A stretch of DNA of 64,000 nucleotides from Planococcus halocryophilus (GTDB lineage: Bacteria; Bacillota; Bacilli; Bacillales_A; Planococcaceae), in NCBI RefSeq assembly GCF_022489025.1, contig NZ_JAKVTG010000018.1, forward strand, positions 1 to 64,000. Direction: 5' to 3'. Positions within the stretch are counted from its first letter, which is position 1, and each line of letters begins with the position of its first letter. Of the stretch, positions 47,700 to 56,897 are shown in pieces. Under the pieces are notes generated by a model. It ran no database searches, had not been told where the DNA came from, and worked only from the letters and a program-made list of their open reading frames with translations. The translations under genes were made by a program, and so were the position numbers.

Positions 47700-48125
47700 T
47701 TAGTCTTCGATTACGATTCCCATACTGCGAGCAGTACCTTCAACCATCAACATTGCAGCTTCAACTGAAGCAGCATTTAGATCTGGCATTTTAGTTTCTG
47801 CGATTTCGCGAACTTTGTCGCGTTTCACAGTCGCTACTTTATTACGGTTCGGTTCGCCTGAACCTGATTCAATACCGGCTGCTACTTTTAATAGAACAGC
47901 TGCGGGTGGAGTTTTCGTAATGAATGTAAATGAACGATCTTCAAATACTGAAATCTCAACTGGAATGATCAGTCCTGCTTGATCTGCCGTACGCGCGTTG
48001 AACTCTTTACAGAAGCCCATGATGTTAACACCTGCTTGACCCAATGCTGGACCAACTGGTGGCGCTGGATTAGCTTTTGCTGCAGGAATCTGCAACTTTA
48101 CAACTTTAACAACTTTTTTAGCCAC
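47700..48125 (-). CDS. rplK: 50S ribosomal protein L11
   Basis: L11 (uL11) with its 23S site forms the GTPase-associated centre and is needed for RelA activation. Start: a GTG with AAGGAGG upstream gives [20 protein letters not shown] and 141 residues, the standard length. Seventeen further codons of open frame upstream are leader. The proline-rich N-terminal domain ([20 protein letters not shown]) is intact, and C-terminal [20 protein letters not shown] is conserved. Confidence 0.97.
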   Translation of the reverse strand: MAKKVVKVVKLQIPAAKANPAPPVGPALGQAGVNIMGFCKEFNARTADQAGLIIPVEISVFEDRSFTFITKTPPAAVLLKVAAGIESGSGEPNRNKVATVKRDKVREIAETKMPDLNAASVEAAMLMVEGTARSMGIVIED

Positions 48126-48247
48126 GAAACACACCTCCTTAAGTCCGTGATGTGGTAATAGGGTTTCCCCTCCCACTCAATATCTGTCTGTCAACGATGT
48201 TGATAGAATTAGCTAAATTGTACAGAGTGTCCTATGACAGTCTGACC
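48126..48247 (-). ncRNA. Leader of rplK, possible L1-binding site
   Basis: About 120 bases ahead of rplK. The minus strand shows GAGTGGGAGGGGAAACCC followed by ACCACATCACGGAC just above the ribosome site, which I recall as conserved before rplK in Bacilli. L1 represses this operon by binding the leader in E. coli and other bacteria, so an L1 site is likely but not shown. CATAGG also occurs twice, 15 bases apart. Confidence 0.45.
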
Positions 48248-48253
48248 TATGAA

Positions 48254-48282
48254 ATAATACCATTAATAATTTAGAATAGCAA
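48254..48282 (-). promoter_or_regulatory. Promoter of rplK-rplA
   Basis: Minus-strand TTGCTA (48282-48277), a 17-base spacer and TATTAT (48259-48254, five of six). It lies immediately after the nusG stop, separating the L11 operon from secE-nusG. Confidence 0.6.
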
Positions 48283-48289
48283 GTGGCTT

Positions 48290-48823
48290 TTATACTTTTT
48301 GAACTTGCTCGAAATCTAGTTCCATTTTGGTTTCGCGTCCGAAGATGTCAATCGACACTTTAACTTTGCCTTTTGTATCATCAATTTCTTCCACTTTCCC
48401 TTGGAAGTTAGCGAACGGTCCTTCCATTACTTCAACTGTATCTGCAACGGCAAAGTCGATATCTACTTTGCGTTCTGTCATTCCCATTTGTTTCAAGATG
48501 AATTCAACTTCTTCATCTAACAAAGGTGTTGGTTTTGCGCCTCCACCCGATGAACCGATAAATCCAGTAACTCCTGGTGTGTTTCGAACGACATACCAAG
48601 ACTCATCTGTCATGATCAACTCAACCAGGACATATCCCGGGAAAGTTTTGCGCATCACTGTACGTTTCTTGCCGTCTTTAAAATCTGTTTCTTGTTCTTC
48701 AGGAATGATGACACGGAAGATCAGATCTTCCATCCCCATTGTTTCCACTCGCTTTTCCAAGTTTGCTTTAACTTTGTTTTCATATCCCGAATAGGTGTGG
48801 ACTACATACCAATTTTTCTCCAT
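48290..48823 (-). CDS. nusG: Transcription elongation/termination factor NusG
   Basis: NusG binds the RNA polymerase clamp and links it to Rho or S10. In Bacilli it also promotes pausing at T-rich non-template sequences. Of 177 residues, the NGN domain covers about 1-115 (WYVVHTYSGYENKVKANLEK) and the KOW domain about 122-177 (GPFANFQGKVEEIDDTKGKV). It follows secE by 100 bases, with a terminator-like hairpin between. Confidence 0.98.
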   Translation of the reverse strand: MEKNWYVVHTYSGYENKVKANLEKRVETMGMEDLIFRVIIPEEQETDFKDGKKRTVMRKTFPGYVLVELIMTDESWYVVRNTPGVTGFIGSSGGGAKPTPLLDEEVEFILKQMGMTERKVDIDFAVADTVEVMEGPFANFQGKVEEIDDTKGKVKVSIDIFGRETKMELDFEQVQKV

Positions 48824-48864
48824 AATCGTGCGGACTAAACGTCCATCCCTCCTTTTTTACCAAA

Positions 48865-48894
48865 TGAAAAAACCCGTTCTCATAGAATAACGGG
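48865..48894 (-). terminator. Terminator or attenuator between secE and nusG
   Basis: Hairpin CCCGTT/AACGGG (extended by a G-C/G-T pair) with a ten-base loop, followed by TTTTTTC on the minus strand. It lies between secE and nusG, with no promoter visible in the 40 bases before nusG. It should therefore lower rather than abolish nusG transcription. Confidence 0.7.
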
Positions 48895-48923
48895 CTATTT
48901 TTTATGCATTATTCTTATCGATC

Positions 48924-49109
48924 TTATAGTGCTATGAACCAACGGAATAATTTAGAAATACCTGCATCGACTACTGTGAAAAAGAGAGCCATAAAAATAC
49001 AAGTAGCAAGAACAACGATTGTATAACGTGTAAGTTCTTTTCGTTTTGGCCAGCTAACTTTCCGCATTTCCGAAACGACGTTTTTAAAGAAACTGCCAAT
49101 GTTACCCAT
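48924..49109 (-). CDS. secE: Preprotein translocase subunit SecE
   Basis: SecE clamps SecY in the membrane channel. The 61-residue product is the short, single-helix form. An amphipathic stretch (SFFKNVVSEMRKVSWPKRKE, with the conserved WPKRKE hinge) is followed by one membrane helix (about 33-55). It lies between rpmG and nusG, as in nearly all Bacilli. Confidence 0.97.
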   Translation of the reverse strand: MGNIGSFFKNVVSEMRKVSWPKRKELTRYTIVVLATCIFMALFFTVVDAGISKLFRWFIAL

Positions 49110-49168
49110 TATTTAAAAAACCTCCGAATTTCAAAATCACTCTATATCGTCCGGCATTCAGTTAAAAT

Positions 49169-49315
49169 TCATATCGTTTGTTTATGCACGGTATGCTCAT
49201 TACAATGAGCACAGAATTTTTTGAGTTCCAAACGTGTGCTAGATTCTGCTTTCGCAGGAACCGTATAATTACGAGTTGCACATTTTGAGCAGCTTAATGC
49301 AATTTTTTTAGCCAT
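49169..49315 (-). CDS. rpmG: 50S ribosomal protein L33, zinc-binding form
   Basis: L33 (bL33) lies near the E site. Translation gives 48 residues from MAKKIALSCSKCATRNYTVP to HCNEHTVHKQTI. Two CxxC pairs (Cys9/Cys12 and Cys35/Cys38) mark the zinc-containing version. It precedes secE, as the B. subtilis rpmGB gene does. Its ribosome site AAGGTG is part of a ten-base repeat (AAGGTGATAA) also found at its promoter. Confidence 0.95.
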   Translation of the reverse strand: MAKKIALSCSKCATRNYTVPAKAESSTRLELKKFCAHCNEHTVHKQTI

Positions 49316-49348
49316 TTTATCACCTTATTCAAGTTTACAGCTTTTTCA

Positions 49349-49377
49349 AGGTTATCACCTTAAAACAGACATGTCAA
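49349..49377 (-). promoter_or_regulatory. Promoter of rpmG-secE-nusG
   Basis: Perfect minus-strand TTGACA (49377-49372), a 17-base spacer and TAACCT preceded by TGA, an extended -10 type (49354-49349). The ten-base repeat AAGGTGATAA overlaps the -10 and recurs at the rpmG ribosome site. Confidence 0.5.
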
Positions 49378-49384
49378 CCGCGCA

Positions 49385-50035
49385 TCAAGAGCTAGGCATC
49401 TCATTAACCTGCAAGTGACGTTCGAGTTTTCGCTTGACTCGCTGCAAGGCGTTATCAATCGATTTCACATGACGTTCAAGCTTTTCTGAGATTTCTTGAT
49501 AGGATTGACCATCGAGATAAAGTGCTAACACCTCGCGTTCTAATTCGCTGAGTACTTCGCCCATTTTCTCTTCCATATACTGAAACTCTTCATTATGAAT
49601 AATTAAATCTTCCGGATCGTCTACGCCATTTCCAGTTAACACATCCATTAACGTACGGTCAGACTCTTCATCATAAATCGGCTTGTCCAAGGAAATATAT
49701 GAATTCAACGGAATATGCTTTTGGCGTGTTGCCGTTTTAATGGCGGTAATGATTTGCCGGATAATGCATAATTCTGCGAACGCACGGAATGAAGATAATT
49801 TATCGCTCTTAAAATCCCGAATCGCCTTGTATAAACCAATCATGCCTTCTTGAATAATATCTTCTTTATCAGCACCAATCAGAAAATACGACCGGGCTTT
49901 CATTCGAACAAAAGGCCGGAACTTCGTTATCAAAAAATCCAGTGCCTCCGTGTTTCCACTGTGGACTAAACTAACAAGTTCTTCATCTGTCATGTCGGTG
50001 AATCGTTGAAGCTGAACTTGCTCATGATTTTCCAC
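49385..50035 (-). CDS. sigH: RNA polymerase sigma factor SigH
   Basis: Sigma-H drives transition-phase, competence and early sporulation genes in B. subtilis. The 216-residue product has region 2 (ADKEDIIQEGMIGLYKAIRD core-binding block and FAELCIIRQIITAIKTATRQ for the -10) and region 4 at about 155-210 (LSELEREVLALYLDGQSYQE, then HVKSIDNALQRVKRKLERHL). It starts with GTG after GGAGG. Retention in a line that seems to lack other sporulation genes suggests roles in competence or stationary phase. Confidence 0.95.
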   Translation of the reverse strand: MENHEQVQLQRFTDMTDEELVSLVHSGNTEALDFLITKFRPFVRMKARSYFLIGADKEDIIQEGMIGLYKAIRDFKSDKLSSFRAFAELCIIRQIITAIKTATRQKHIPLNSYISLDKPIYDEESDRTLMDVLTGNGVDDPEDLIIHNEEFQYMEEKMGEVLSELEREVLALYLDGQSYQEISEKLERHVKSIDNALQRVKRKLERHLQVNEMPSS

Positions 50036-50072
50036 GGGTGATCCCTCCGATTGCGTGAGCCTCGATATCCTC

Positions 50073-50102
50073 AGTATACATGAAGGAAAAAATGAGCGTC
50101 AA
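50073..50102 (-). promoter_or_regulatory. Promoter of sigH
   Basis: Minus-strand TTGACG (50102-50097), an 18-base spacer and TATACT (50078-50073). The T-rich spacer resembles transition-state-regulated promoters, but no AbrB site can be called from sequence. Confidence 0.6.
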
Positions 50103-50106
50103 CCGT

Positions 50107-50616
50107 TCATTTTAAGCCTCTTCGCCATTTTTCGAAAATTTCCGCTACTTCTCCAGACAGTGGTATTTTAGAAATCCCGCGCTGCTCTTGGATTTCTTTT
50201 ACTTTTTTAGTGATATTCTCCTGGATTTCAGCCATTTCAATTTCCAGTTCACGCGCTGAAATTCGCAACGCTCCTTTGCCGAAAATGACCCATTGTTCGG
50301 TTAAATCCGAAGTCGCCACATAAATCTGGTCGCGGCGCGTATGTAAACTTGACACCAGTTTTTCAATCCGTTCATCTGCTGTTTCGCTTTCTTTTGTGTA
50401 AATGACTTCCACATCGTGATGCAGATTTTTGGCTTCAATTCCCGGAACAAGATGAGCATCAAAAACAATAATAACGCGCCATCCTTTGTAGCTCCGGTAT
50501 TCAGCCATCCGCTCAATCAAGCGATCTCTAGCATTTGCCAATTTATCTTTTTTTAATTCTTGCAGTTCTACCCAGTCTCCAATGATGTTGTATCCATCAA
50601 CTAGCAGAATATTCAT
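50107..50616 (-). CDS. rae1: Ribosome-dependent mRNA endonuclease Rae1 (NYN domain)
   Basis: YacP/Rae1 cleaves mRNA in the ribosomal A site in B. subtilis. The 169-residue product is a NYN/PIN-like nuclease with the acidic start ILLVDGYNIIGDW (Asp6), VIIVFDAHLVPG and ETADERIEKLV holding the metal ligands, and IYVATSDLTEQW. It lies four bases after rlmB, in the same order as B. subtilis yacP. Confidence 0.92.
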   Translation of the reverse strand: MNILLVDGYNIIGDWVELQELKKDKLANARDRLIERMAEYRSYKGWRVIIVFDAHLVPGIEAKNLHHDVEVIYTKESETADERIEKLVSSLHTRRDQIYVATSDLTEQWVIFGKGALRISARELEIEMAEIQENITKKVKEIQEQRGISKIPLSGEVAEIFEKWRRGLK

Positions 50617-50620
50617 CGCA

Positions 50621-51376
50621 TCAACCTAATGGATTGCGCTTTCTATAAACTTCGTACATTAATAAGCTCGCTGCTACTGAAGCATTGAGCGACGTCACAT
50701 GTCCAATCATCGGCAACTGATACAAGAAATCACATTTCTCACGTAAAATTCGACTCATGCCTTTGCCTTCGCTGCCAATAATAACGGCTAATGGCAAAGA
50801 TGCATCCATTCTTCGGTAATCGACCGATTCTTTTGCATCAGTACCGGCAATCCATACACCGCGTTTTTTCAGTTCATCCACAGTTTGCGATAAGTTATTA
50901 ATACGCACAACCGGCACATGTTCAATCGCGCCTGTTGAAGCTTTTGCCACAACACCCGTTAAGCCAACTGCTCGGCGCTTCGGAATAATTAATCCATGTA
51001 CGCCAATTGCATCTGCAGTTCTCATAATAGAACCTAAGTTATGCGGATCTTCTAGCTCATCTAAGATCAAGAAAAATGGATCTTCACTCTTTGCCGAAGC
51101 TGCATCAAACAAATCGTCCAAGCTTGCGTAGTTATAAGCAGCTACTGCTGCTGCGATGCCTTGGTGATTGGTGTCAGTTAAGCCATCAATTTTTTTCTTC
51201 GGAACAGATTGAACAATAACGCCTTTGTCTTTAGCTAATTGCAATAACTCGGTGATGCCTTTTTTCTGAACGCCTTCAGCAATCCAGATTTTATTAATAT
51301 CACGGTCTGCTCTTAATGCTTCGAGTACTGGATTTTTGCCGCCAATAATCTCTGGTGCCAACTCTTCTTCCGTCAT
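50621..51376 (-). CDS. rlmB: 23S rRNA 2'-O-methyltransferase RlmB (SpoU/TrmH family)
   Basis: SPOUT-fold methyltransferase that in E. coli methylates the ribose of G2251 in 23S rRNA. The 251-residue product has the N-terminal substrate domain (about 1-85) and the knotted catalytic domain with motifs [36 protein letters not shown] and [20 protein letters not shown]. Its ATG overlaps mrnC by four bases. Confidence 0.95.
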   Translation of the reverse strand: MTEEELAPEIIGGKNPVLEALRADRDINKIWIAEGVQKKGITELLQLAKDKGVIVQSVPKKKIDGLTDTNHQGIAAAVAAYNYASLDDLFDAASAKSEDPFFLILDELEDPHNLGSIMRTADAIGVHGLIIPKRRAVGLTGVVAKASTGAIEHVPVVRINNLSQTVDELKKRGVWIAGTDAKESVDYRRMDASLPLAVIIGSEGKGMSRILREKCDFLYQLPMIGHVTSLNASVAASLLMYEVYRKRNPLG

Positions 51377-51792
51377 TTCAATACGCCTCCCAGCTCTTCA
51401 ATAATTTCAATCGCATAGGAAATGATTTCGTCCACACGCGCTTGCTCTTCTTTTAAATACACCCATCCCAGTACCGCTTCAAAGGCAGTACTGAAATTAT
51501 AGGTTTGCACATCCGTATTTTTGGGAACCGATCCCGACTTGGCATTGCGTCCGCGTCTCATAATCGCCAGTTCCGCTTCTGTTAAAAATTCTTCTTCTGT
51601 TAGTCGCTTTAATACCACTGCTTGCGCTTTAGCTGAAACAAAAGTTGTCGATTGGCGATGCAAAATATTCGGTTTCGAACGTCCCGAACGCAATAAATGC
51701 TCACGTACCGCTTGCTCGTAAACCGCATCTCCCATATAAGCAAGAGCCAGTGCATTTAATTGATCTACATCATTTTTTCGTAAAACATTCAA
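51373..51792 (-). CDS. mrnC: Mini-ribonuclease III (23S rRNA maturation)
   Basis: Mini-III removes the ends of the 23S rRNA precursor. The 139-residue product is an RNase III catalytic domain without a double-stranded-RNA-binding domain. It has [20 protein letters not shown] with the catalytic aspartate, the [16 protein letters not shown] loop, and [19 protein letters not shown] with the second acidic site. It starts one base after cysS. Confidence 0.96.
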   Translation of the reverse strand: MNVLRKNDVDQLNALALAYMGDAVYEQAVREHLLRSGRSKPNILHRQSTTFVSAKAQAVVLKRLTEEEFLTEAELAIMRRGRNAKSGSVPKNTDVQTYNFSTAFEAVLGWVYLKEEQARVDEIISYAIEIIEELGGVLK

Positions 51793-51793
51793 T

Positions 51794-53197
51794 TTATTGC
51801 CCTCGCTTCCAGCGTGTCCCTTGCGCTGTATCTTCTAAAATTATGTTTTTCTCTTTAAATAAATCACGGATTTCATCAGCACGAGCAAAGTCACGATTTT
51901 TCCGTGCTTCAATGCGTTCTGCCATTAAAGCTTCAACTTCTTCATCCAATAATTCTTCTTGTTGATTAAACGGCAATCCTAAAATACTTGATAATTCGTC
52001 AAATACGGCAATAAACGTTTCTAAAACCGATGTCGCCGTTTGTTTTTCGAGTAAATACGTATTCGACAAACGAGACAGATCGAATAAACTTGAAATCGCA
52101 TTTGCTGTATTAAAGTCATCGTCCATTGTCTCAATAAATGCTGTTTTAATCTCTTCAATTTTATGAACCCAAGTATCCGAATGATCGCCTAAGTCAGCAG
52201 ACGCACTCAAACGGTGTTTCAAGTTTGCATAAGCTGTACGTAAACGCTCGAGCCCTGCCACTGCATCTTCCACCAATTGCTGTGAGTAATTAATTGGGTG
52301 ACGGTAATGAACAGATAGCATGAAGAAGCGCAGTACTTGTGGGTCTAGTTCTTTCAATATGTCATTCACTAACACAAAGTTATTTAATGACTTCGACATT
52401 TTCTCGTTATCAATATTAATATACCCGTTATGCATCCAATAATGCGCAAATGGTTTTCCTGTGAACGCTTCGGATTGGGCAATTTCATTTTCGTGATGCG
52501 GGAACGTTAGGTCTTGTCCGCCTGCGTGAATATCAATCGTATCACCTAAATGCTCACGTGCCATCACCGAGCATTCAATGTGCCAACCTGGACGTCCTTT
52601 GCCCCATGGGCTATCCCAAGAAATTTCTTTTGGTTTTGCGGTTTTCCATAAAACGAAATCTAGCTCATCTTCTTTTTTATCGCCCGTTTCAACTCGCGCG
52701 CCCACTTTTAATTCGTCGACGGATTGATGAGACAATTTGCCGTAGCCTTCAAATTTGCGTGTTCTGTAGTATACATCGCCTTGCGACTCATAGGCATAGC
52801 CTTTTTCAATCAATGCCACGATAAACTCAATAATTTGTGCCATATGATCGGTTACTAACGGATGGACGTCCGCTTCTGCGCAGCCAAGCGCTTTTGTATT
52901 TTCAAAATATGCAGCGATAAAACGCGCTGCAATTTCAGGCACTTCTTGACCAAGTTCATTCGCCGCTTTGATCAATTTATCGTCAACGTCTGTAAAGTTC
53001 GATACATATTTCACATCGTAGCCGCGATATTGCAAATGACGACGCACCGTATCATAAACGATAACCGGACGGGCATTGCCAATATGAATATAATTGTAAA
53101 CCGTCGGGCCGCAGACATACATTTTTACTTTGCCTTCTTCTAAAGGAATAAACTCTTCTTTTTGTCGTGACAGCGAATTAAAAATTTGGATACTCAT
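51794..53197 (-). CDS. cysS: Cysteinyl-tRNA synthetase
   Basis: Class I synthetase that charges tRNA-Cys. Of 467 residues, the zinc-site cysteine is Cys29 in [19 protein letters not shown] (HIGH-like HIGN at 38-41), further zinc ligands are near [19 protein letters not shown], and KMSKSLNN is the second signature. The start overlaps the cysE stop by four bases, so the Cys T-box ahead of cysE controls both cysteine synthesis and its charging. Confidence 0.98.
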   Translation of the reverse strand: MSIQIFNSLSRQKEEFIPLEEGKVKMYVCGPTVYNYIHIGNARPVIVYDTVRRHLQYRGYDVKYVSNFTDVDDKLIKAANELGQEVPEIAARFIAAYFENTKALGCAEADVHPLVTDHMAQIIEFIVALIEKGYAYESQGDVYYRTRKFEGYGKLSHQSVDELKVGARVETGDKKEDELDFVLWKTAKPKEISWDSPWGKGRPGWHIECSVMAREHLGDTIDIHAGGQDLTFPHHENEIAQSEAFTGKPFAHYWMHNGYINIDNEKMSKSLNNFVLVNDILKELDPQVLRFFMLSVHYRHPINYSQQLVEDAVAGLERLRTAYANLKHRLSASADLGDHSDTWVHKIEEIKTAFIETMDDDFNTANAISSLFDLSRLSNTYLLEKQTATSVLETFIAVFDELSSILGLPFNQQEELLDEEVEALMAERIEARKNRDFARADEIRDLFKEKNIILEDTAQGTRWKRGQ

Positions 53198-53856
53198 AGA
53201 CCTCGCCCTTCTCTCTGTGTTGATGTTTTTAACTGTTCTATTTCTTGCTGCAATTGAGCAATTTTCACTTCCATGCCATCACATTTGTCCATGACAGGAT
53301 CGGGCATATTTTGGTGATTTAAGTCTTGCTTTACTTTCACGCCGTTTTGCATAACCACTTTTCCTGGAATTCCAACTACTGTGGAATTCACTGGGACATT
53401 TTTCAGAACAACCGAACCCGCTCCAACTTTTGAATTAGCACCAATAACGATAGAGCCTAAAACTTTAGCTCCAGTCGCAACCAATACATTGTCTTCTAAT
53501 GTCGGATGACGTTTGCCTCGTTCTTTTCCCGTACCACCTAATGTCACGCCTTGGTATAGCGTCACATTATCGCCGATTTCACATGTTTCTCCAATCACAA
53601 CACCCATGCCGTGGTCAATAAAGAACCGACTGCCAATTACAGCACCTGGATGAATTTCGATTCCGGTAAAAAAACGACTAATCTGTGAGATAACACGAGC
53701 AATAAAGAATAATTTATTCTTAAAGAAAAAATGTGCCAGCCGGTGCGACCAAATGGCATGAAGACCCGAATACGTGAGAATAACTTCCCAATAATTGCGC
53801 GCTGCTGGATCTTGTTCGAAAATAACATCAACATCGTCTTTTAATAACTTAAACAT
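53194..53856 (-). CDS. cysE: Serine O-acetyltransferase
   Basis: CysE acetylates serine, the entry step of cysteine synthesis. The 220-residue product has an N-terminal helical part (about 1-70) and a left-handed beta helix of hexapeptide repeats ([20 protein letters not shown] to [19 protein letters not shown]) with the catalytic His in IDHGMG. It lies directly after the Cys T-box and its promoter. Confidence 0.96.
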   Translation of the reverse strand: MFKLLKDDVDVIFEQDPAARNYWEVILTYSGLHAIWSHRLAHFFFKNKLFFIARVISQISRFFTGIEIHPGAVIGSRFFIDHGMGVVIGETCEIGDNVTLYQGVTLGGTGKERGKRHPTLEDNVLVATGAKVLGSIVIGANSKVGAGSVVLKNVPVNSTVVGIPGKVVMQNGVKVKQDLNHQNMPDPVMDKCDGMEVKIAQLQQEIEQLKTSTQREGRGL

Positions 53857-53883
53857 TCTTCTCGCTTCCTTTCTGCTCCAAAA

Positions 53884-54130
53884 TAAAAAGCGCCCCTGTC
53901 ATGTAAATGACAGAGACGCATTATTGCGCGGTTCCACTCTGATTAAAAGAACAAAACGTTCTTTTCTCTCGAAAGCCTATAACGCAGGCAAAACGTCTGG
54001 TCTACTTATTTCGACTCAGCACTCGGAGAGGCATTTCCATGTAACAGCGGCACAGATCCTTTTCAGCCGGTGAGGATCTTCTCTAAAGAGCTTGCTGCAT
54101 GTACTTCTTCTCGTCAACGTTTTAATGATA
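53884..54130 (-). ncRNA. Cysteine T-box riboswitch before cysE-cysS
   Basis: The minus strand shows the T-box core GAGTGGAACCGCG (53939-53927), a terminator with 13-base arms (GCGTCTCTGTCAT with ATGACAGGGGCGC, 53919-53890, one G-T wobble) and TTTTTATTTT. Stem I contains AAGTA, and the specifier TGC (Cys) at 54033-54031 lies in GAAATGCCTCTCCGAGTG. Uncharged tRNA-Cys would relieve termination. It fills the 312-base gap between gltX and cysE with the promoter. Confidence 0.92.
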
Positions 54131-54138
54131 GTAAATTC

Positions 54139-54166
54139 ATTTTACACCGTCAGCCGAATAAGTCAA
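54139..54166 (-). promoter_or_regulatory. Promoter of the cysE T-box operon
   Basis: Minus-strand TTGACT (54166-54161), a 16-base spacer and TAAAAT (54144-54139). It begins two bases after the gltX stop and leads into the T-box. Confidence 0.65.
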
Positions 54167-54168
54167 CG

Positions 54169-55632
54169 TTACGCACTTGCATATTGTGCAACGCGCGCAA
54201 TTGCTTTGTCTTTTCCTAATAAAGAAATCGCATCTGGCAATTCAGGTCCGTGCATTTGTCCAGTAATCACAACACGGATTGGCATGAATAAGTTTTTGCC
54301 TTTATGACCTGTTGCTTTTTGAACAGCTTTGATTGCTGCTTTAATTTCAGCTGGTTCAAAGTTTTCTAATCCAGCTAATTGCTCTTTAAATGCAGCCATT
54401 ACTTCAGGTACTTGCTCTCCAGCTAACACTTCTTTTTCAGCTTCGCCGTATGTTAAGTCATCAGTGAAAAACTGTTCAGATAGCTCGGTAATTTCAGCAC
54501 CATAGCTCATTTGATCGTGATACAAAGCAACAAGTTTGTTCGCCCATTCTGTTTGTTCTAGTGTCATGTCTTCTGGCAATTTCCCTGCTTTTTGCAAATG
54601 CGGAAGTGATAATTTCACGACTTCTTCAAGCGGCAATTGTTTAATGTATTGGTTGTTCATCCACATTAATTTTTGCTTATCGAACATCGATGGTGATTTA
54701 GACAAACGTTCTACATCAAAAATGCGAATAAATTCTTCTTTCGAGAAGATTTCTTCTTCTCCTTCTGGAGACCAGCCAAGAAGCGCAAAGAAGTTGAACA
54801 ATGCTTCAGGAATATAGCCTAATTCTTTATATTGTGAAATAAATTGCAAGATCGACTCGTCACGCTTCGATAATTTTTTGCGGTCTTCGTTAATGATTAG
54901 CGTCATATGACCATAGCTCGGGTAATCCCAACCAAATGCATCGTAGATCATCATTTGTCTTGGTGTGTTCGACAAATGCTCTTCTCCGCGGAAAACATGA
55001 GAAATCTTCATCAAATAATCATCGATAACAACAGCAAAGTTATACGTCGGAATACCCGTCGTTTTAACCATCACCCAGTCGCCAATATCTTTTGATTCAA
55101 ACGAAATTGGACCACGTACTAAATCATTAAACTCATAAGTTACGTTTGTAGGAACTTTTGCACGAATACTAAATGTCTTACCTGACTCTTCTCTTTCAGC
55201 GACTTCATCTGCCGTCAAGTTACGGCAAATTCCGCTGTATTGGGGAGCTGCAATACCCGCTGCTTTTTGCGCATCACGTTCTACTTCTAACTCTTCAGGT
55301 GTACAGAAACATTTAAAAGCCAATCCTTTTTCAAGCATTTGGTCTGAATGTTTTTTGTACGTATCCAAACGTTCCATTTGACGATAAGGACCGTATTCTC
55401 CGCCAACATCAATTGATTCGTCATGTTCAATGCCTAACCATTTCAAGTTATCCAACTGAGACATAATCCCTGTTTCGATATTACGAGCCGTATCTGTATC
55501 TTCAATGCGAACAATGAATTTTCCGTTGTTATGGCGTGCAAATAAATAATTAAATAAAGCTGTACGAGCGCCCCCGATATGCAAATGTCCTGTCGGGCTT
55601 GGTGCGTAACGTACGCGTACTTCTTGTGTCAT
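54169..55632 (-). CDS. gltX: Glutamyl-tRNA synthetase
   Basis: Class I synthetase charging tRNA-Glu; in Bacilli the enzyme also misacylates tRNA-Gln, later amidated by GatCAB. The 487-residue product has [20 protein letters not shown] (HIGH form HIGG, 18-21) and KLSKRDES for KMSKS (about residue 255). The anticodon domain is the C-terminal third. AGGAGG precedes the ATG. A 42-base gap separates it from ispF, with no promoter seen. Confidence 0.97.
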   Translation of the reverse strand: MTQEVRVRYAPSPTGHLHIGGARTALFNYLFARHNNGKFIVRIEDTDTARNIETGIMSQLDNLKWLGIEHDESIDVGGEYGPYRQMERLDTYKKHSDQMLEKGLAFKCFCTPEELEVERDAQKAAGIAAPQYSGICRNLTADEVAEREESGKTFSIRAKVPTNVTYEFNDLVRGPISFESKDIGDWVMVKTTGIPTYNFAVVIDDYLMKISHVFRGEEHLSNTPRQMMIYDAFGWDYPSYGHMTLIINEDRKKLSKRDESILQFISQYKELGYIPEALFNFFALLGWSPEGEEEIFSKEEFIRIFDVERLSKSPSMFDKQKLMWMNNQYIKQLPLEEVVKLSLPHLQKAGKLPEDMTLEQTEWANKLVALYHDQMSYGAEITELSEQFFTDDLTYGEAEKEVLAGEQVPEVMAAFKEQLAGLENFEPAEIKAAIKAVQKATGHKGKNLFMPIRVVITGQMHGPELPDAISLLGKDKAIARVAQYASA

Positions 55633-55674
55633 TTTATTTCCTCCTAAAATATCGTTTATCCTTCTACTATTCTA

Positions 55675-56175
55675 TCACTCTGGAACATCAAGAGAAACTG
55701 GGTGTTTCGTTAGTAGGATCACTGCAAGCGCAGCAATTCCTTCTTCACGTCCAACAAATCCAAGGTGTTCTGAAGTTGTTGCTTTGACACTAACTTGCGA
55801 AATATCTGCTTCAAGCAAGTTGGCAATTGATTCGCGCATTTGTTCAATATAAGGTGCCAATTTCGGTTTTTGCGCAATCACTGTGCAATCCACGTTGCCA
55901 AGCTCATAGCCTTGTTCTTTTACGTACTGCCAAATATGCGTCAATAATTTACGAGAATCCGCATTTTTAAATTCCGGATCTGTGTCTGGGAAATGCTTAC
56001 CGATATCGCCTCCACCAATTGCGCCAAGTGCCGCATCTGTAATGGTATGCAATAATACGTCTGCATCTGAATGACCAAGAAGTCCCCGGTCATGTTCAAT
56101 TTCAACGCCACCTAAAATAAACGGGCGTCCTTCTACTAATTGATGCACATCATAACCTTGTCCAATTCGAATCAT
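55675..56175 (-). CDS. ispF: 2-C-methyl-D-erythritol 2,4-cyclodiphosphate synthase
   Basis: Fifth enzyme of the MEP isoprenoid pathway. The 166-residue product has the metal site GYDVH (Asp9, His11), the [20 protein letters not shown] block (His near 43) and the C-terminal [20 protein letters not shown] signature. The ATG overlaps the ispD stop by four bases. Confidence 0.97.
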   Translation of the reverse strand: MIRIGQGYDVHQLVEGRPFILGGVEIEHDRGLLGHSDADVLLHTITDAALGAIGGGDIGKHFPDTDPEFKNADSRKLLTHIWQYVKEQGYELGNVDCTVIAQKPKLAPYIEQMRESIANLLEADISQVSVKATTSEHLGFVGREEGIAALAVILLTKHPVSLDVPE

Positions 56176-56867
56176 TTTTGTTCCTCCTGTAAGCGACTTT
56201 CCAGAATAGCTCTTCCATAAATCAAATCATCCGGTGTCGTCATTTTAATATTTTCGTATGTACTTTCAACAATCGCGACAGGGTAATGTAAACGTTCTAC
56301 AAGCATCGCTTCATCTGTTCCCATAAACCCATCTTTATGGGCTTTCTGAGCCGCTTCTAAAATTAACGAATAGCGAAATGCTTGCGGCGTTTGAATCATC
56401 CACAATTGATCGCGGTCTACTGTCTCTGAAATAATGCCGTTTTCCGCTTTTTTAATGGTATCTTTTACCGGAACAGCGGCTATTGCTGCACCTGATGTGT
56501 GGGCTGTTTCCACTAAATTCACAATGACTTCTTTGTCGATAAATGGCCGAGCTGCATCATGAACCAAAACAACGCCACAAGGTGGAATCGCTTCAAGGCA
56601 AGCTCTTACACTATCTTGCCGTTCCGTTCCCCCTGTAGCGTAACCTTGTACTTTTGTCAGATTATAGCGTTTTACATAACCTTCAATTAGTTCCCGCTCC
56701 TGCTCTTTTACCGCCAACCAAATAGCATCACAGTTTGGATCTTGTTGAAAAACTTCTAATGTATATAGAAAAATAGGTTTACCGAAAAGTTCGAGTAATA
56801 ATTTATTTTTATCAGCTTTCATTCGTTTCCCGCTGCCAGCAGCAGGCAAGACGACTGTATAATTCAT
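56172..56867 (-). CDS. ispD: 2-C-methyl-D-erythritol 4-phosphate cytidylyltransferase
   Basis: Third step of the MEP pathway: CTP-dependent activation of methylerythritol phosphate. The start giving [20 protein letters not shown] has AAAGGA eight bases upstream. An ATG three codons earlier overlaps that site. The 231-residue product has the nucleotide motif PAAGSGKRM and [10 protein letters not shown]. ispD and ispF are coupled. Confidence 0.95.
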   Translation of the reverse strand: MNYTVVLPAAGSGKRMKADKNKLLLELFGKPIFLYTLEVFQQDPNCDAIWLAVKEQERELIEGYVKRYNLTKVQGYATGGTERQDSVRACLEAIPPCGVVLVHDAARPFIDKEVIVNLVETAHTSGAAIAAVPVKDTIKKAENGIISETVDRDQLWMIQTPQAFRYSLILEAAQKAHKDGFMGTDEAMLVERLHYPVAIVESTYENIKMTTPDDLIYGRAILESRLQEEQK

Positions 56868-56897
56868 AAAAAACATCCTTTATCCATATGTTGCACC

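Noticed and set aside
48327-48794. Plus-strand frame of 155 codons opposite nusG
   Set aside because: Entirely antisense to nusG, whose identity is certain; no start signal.
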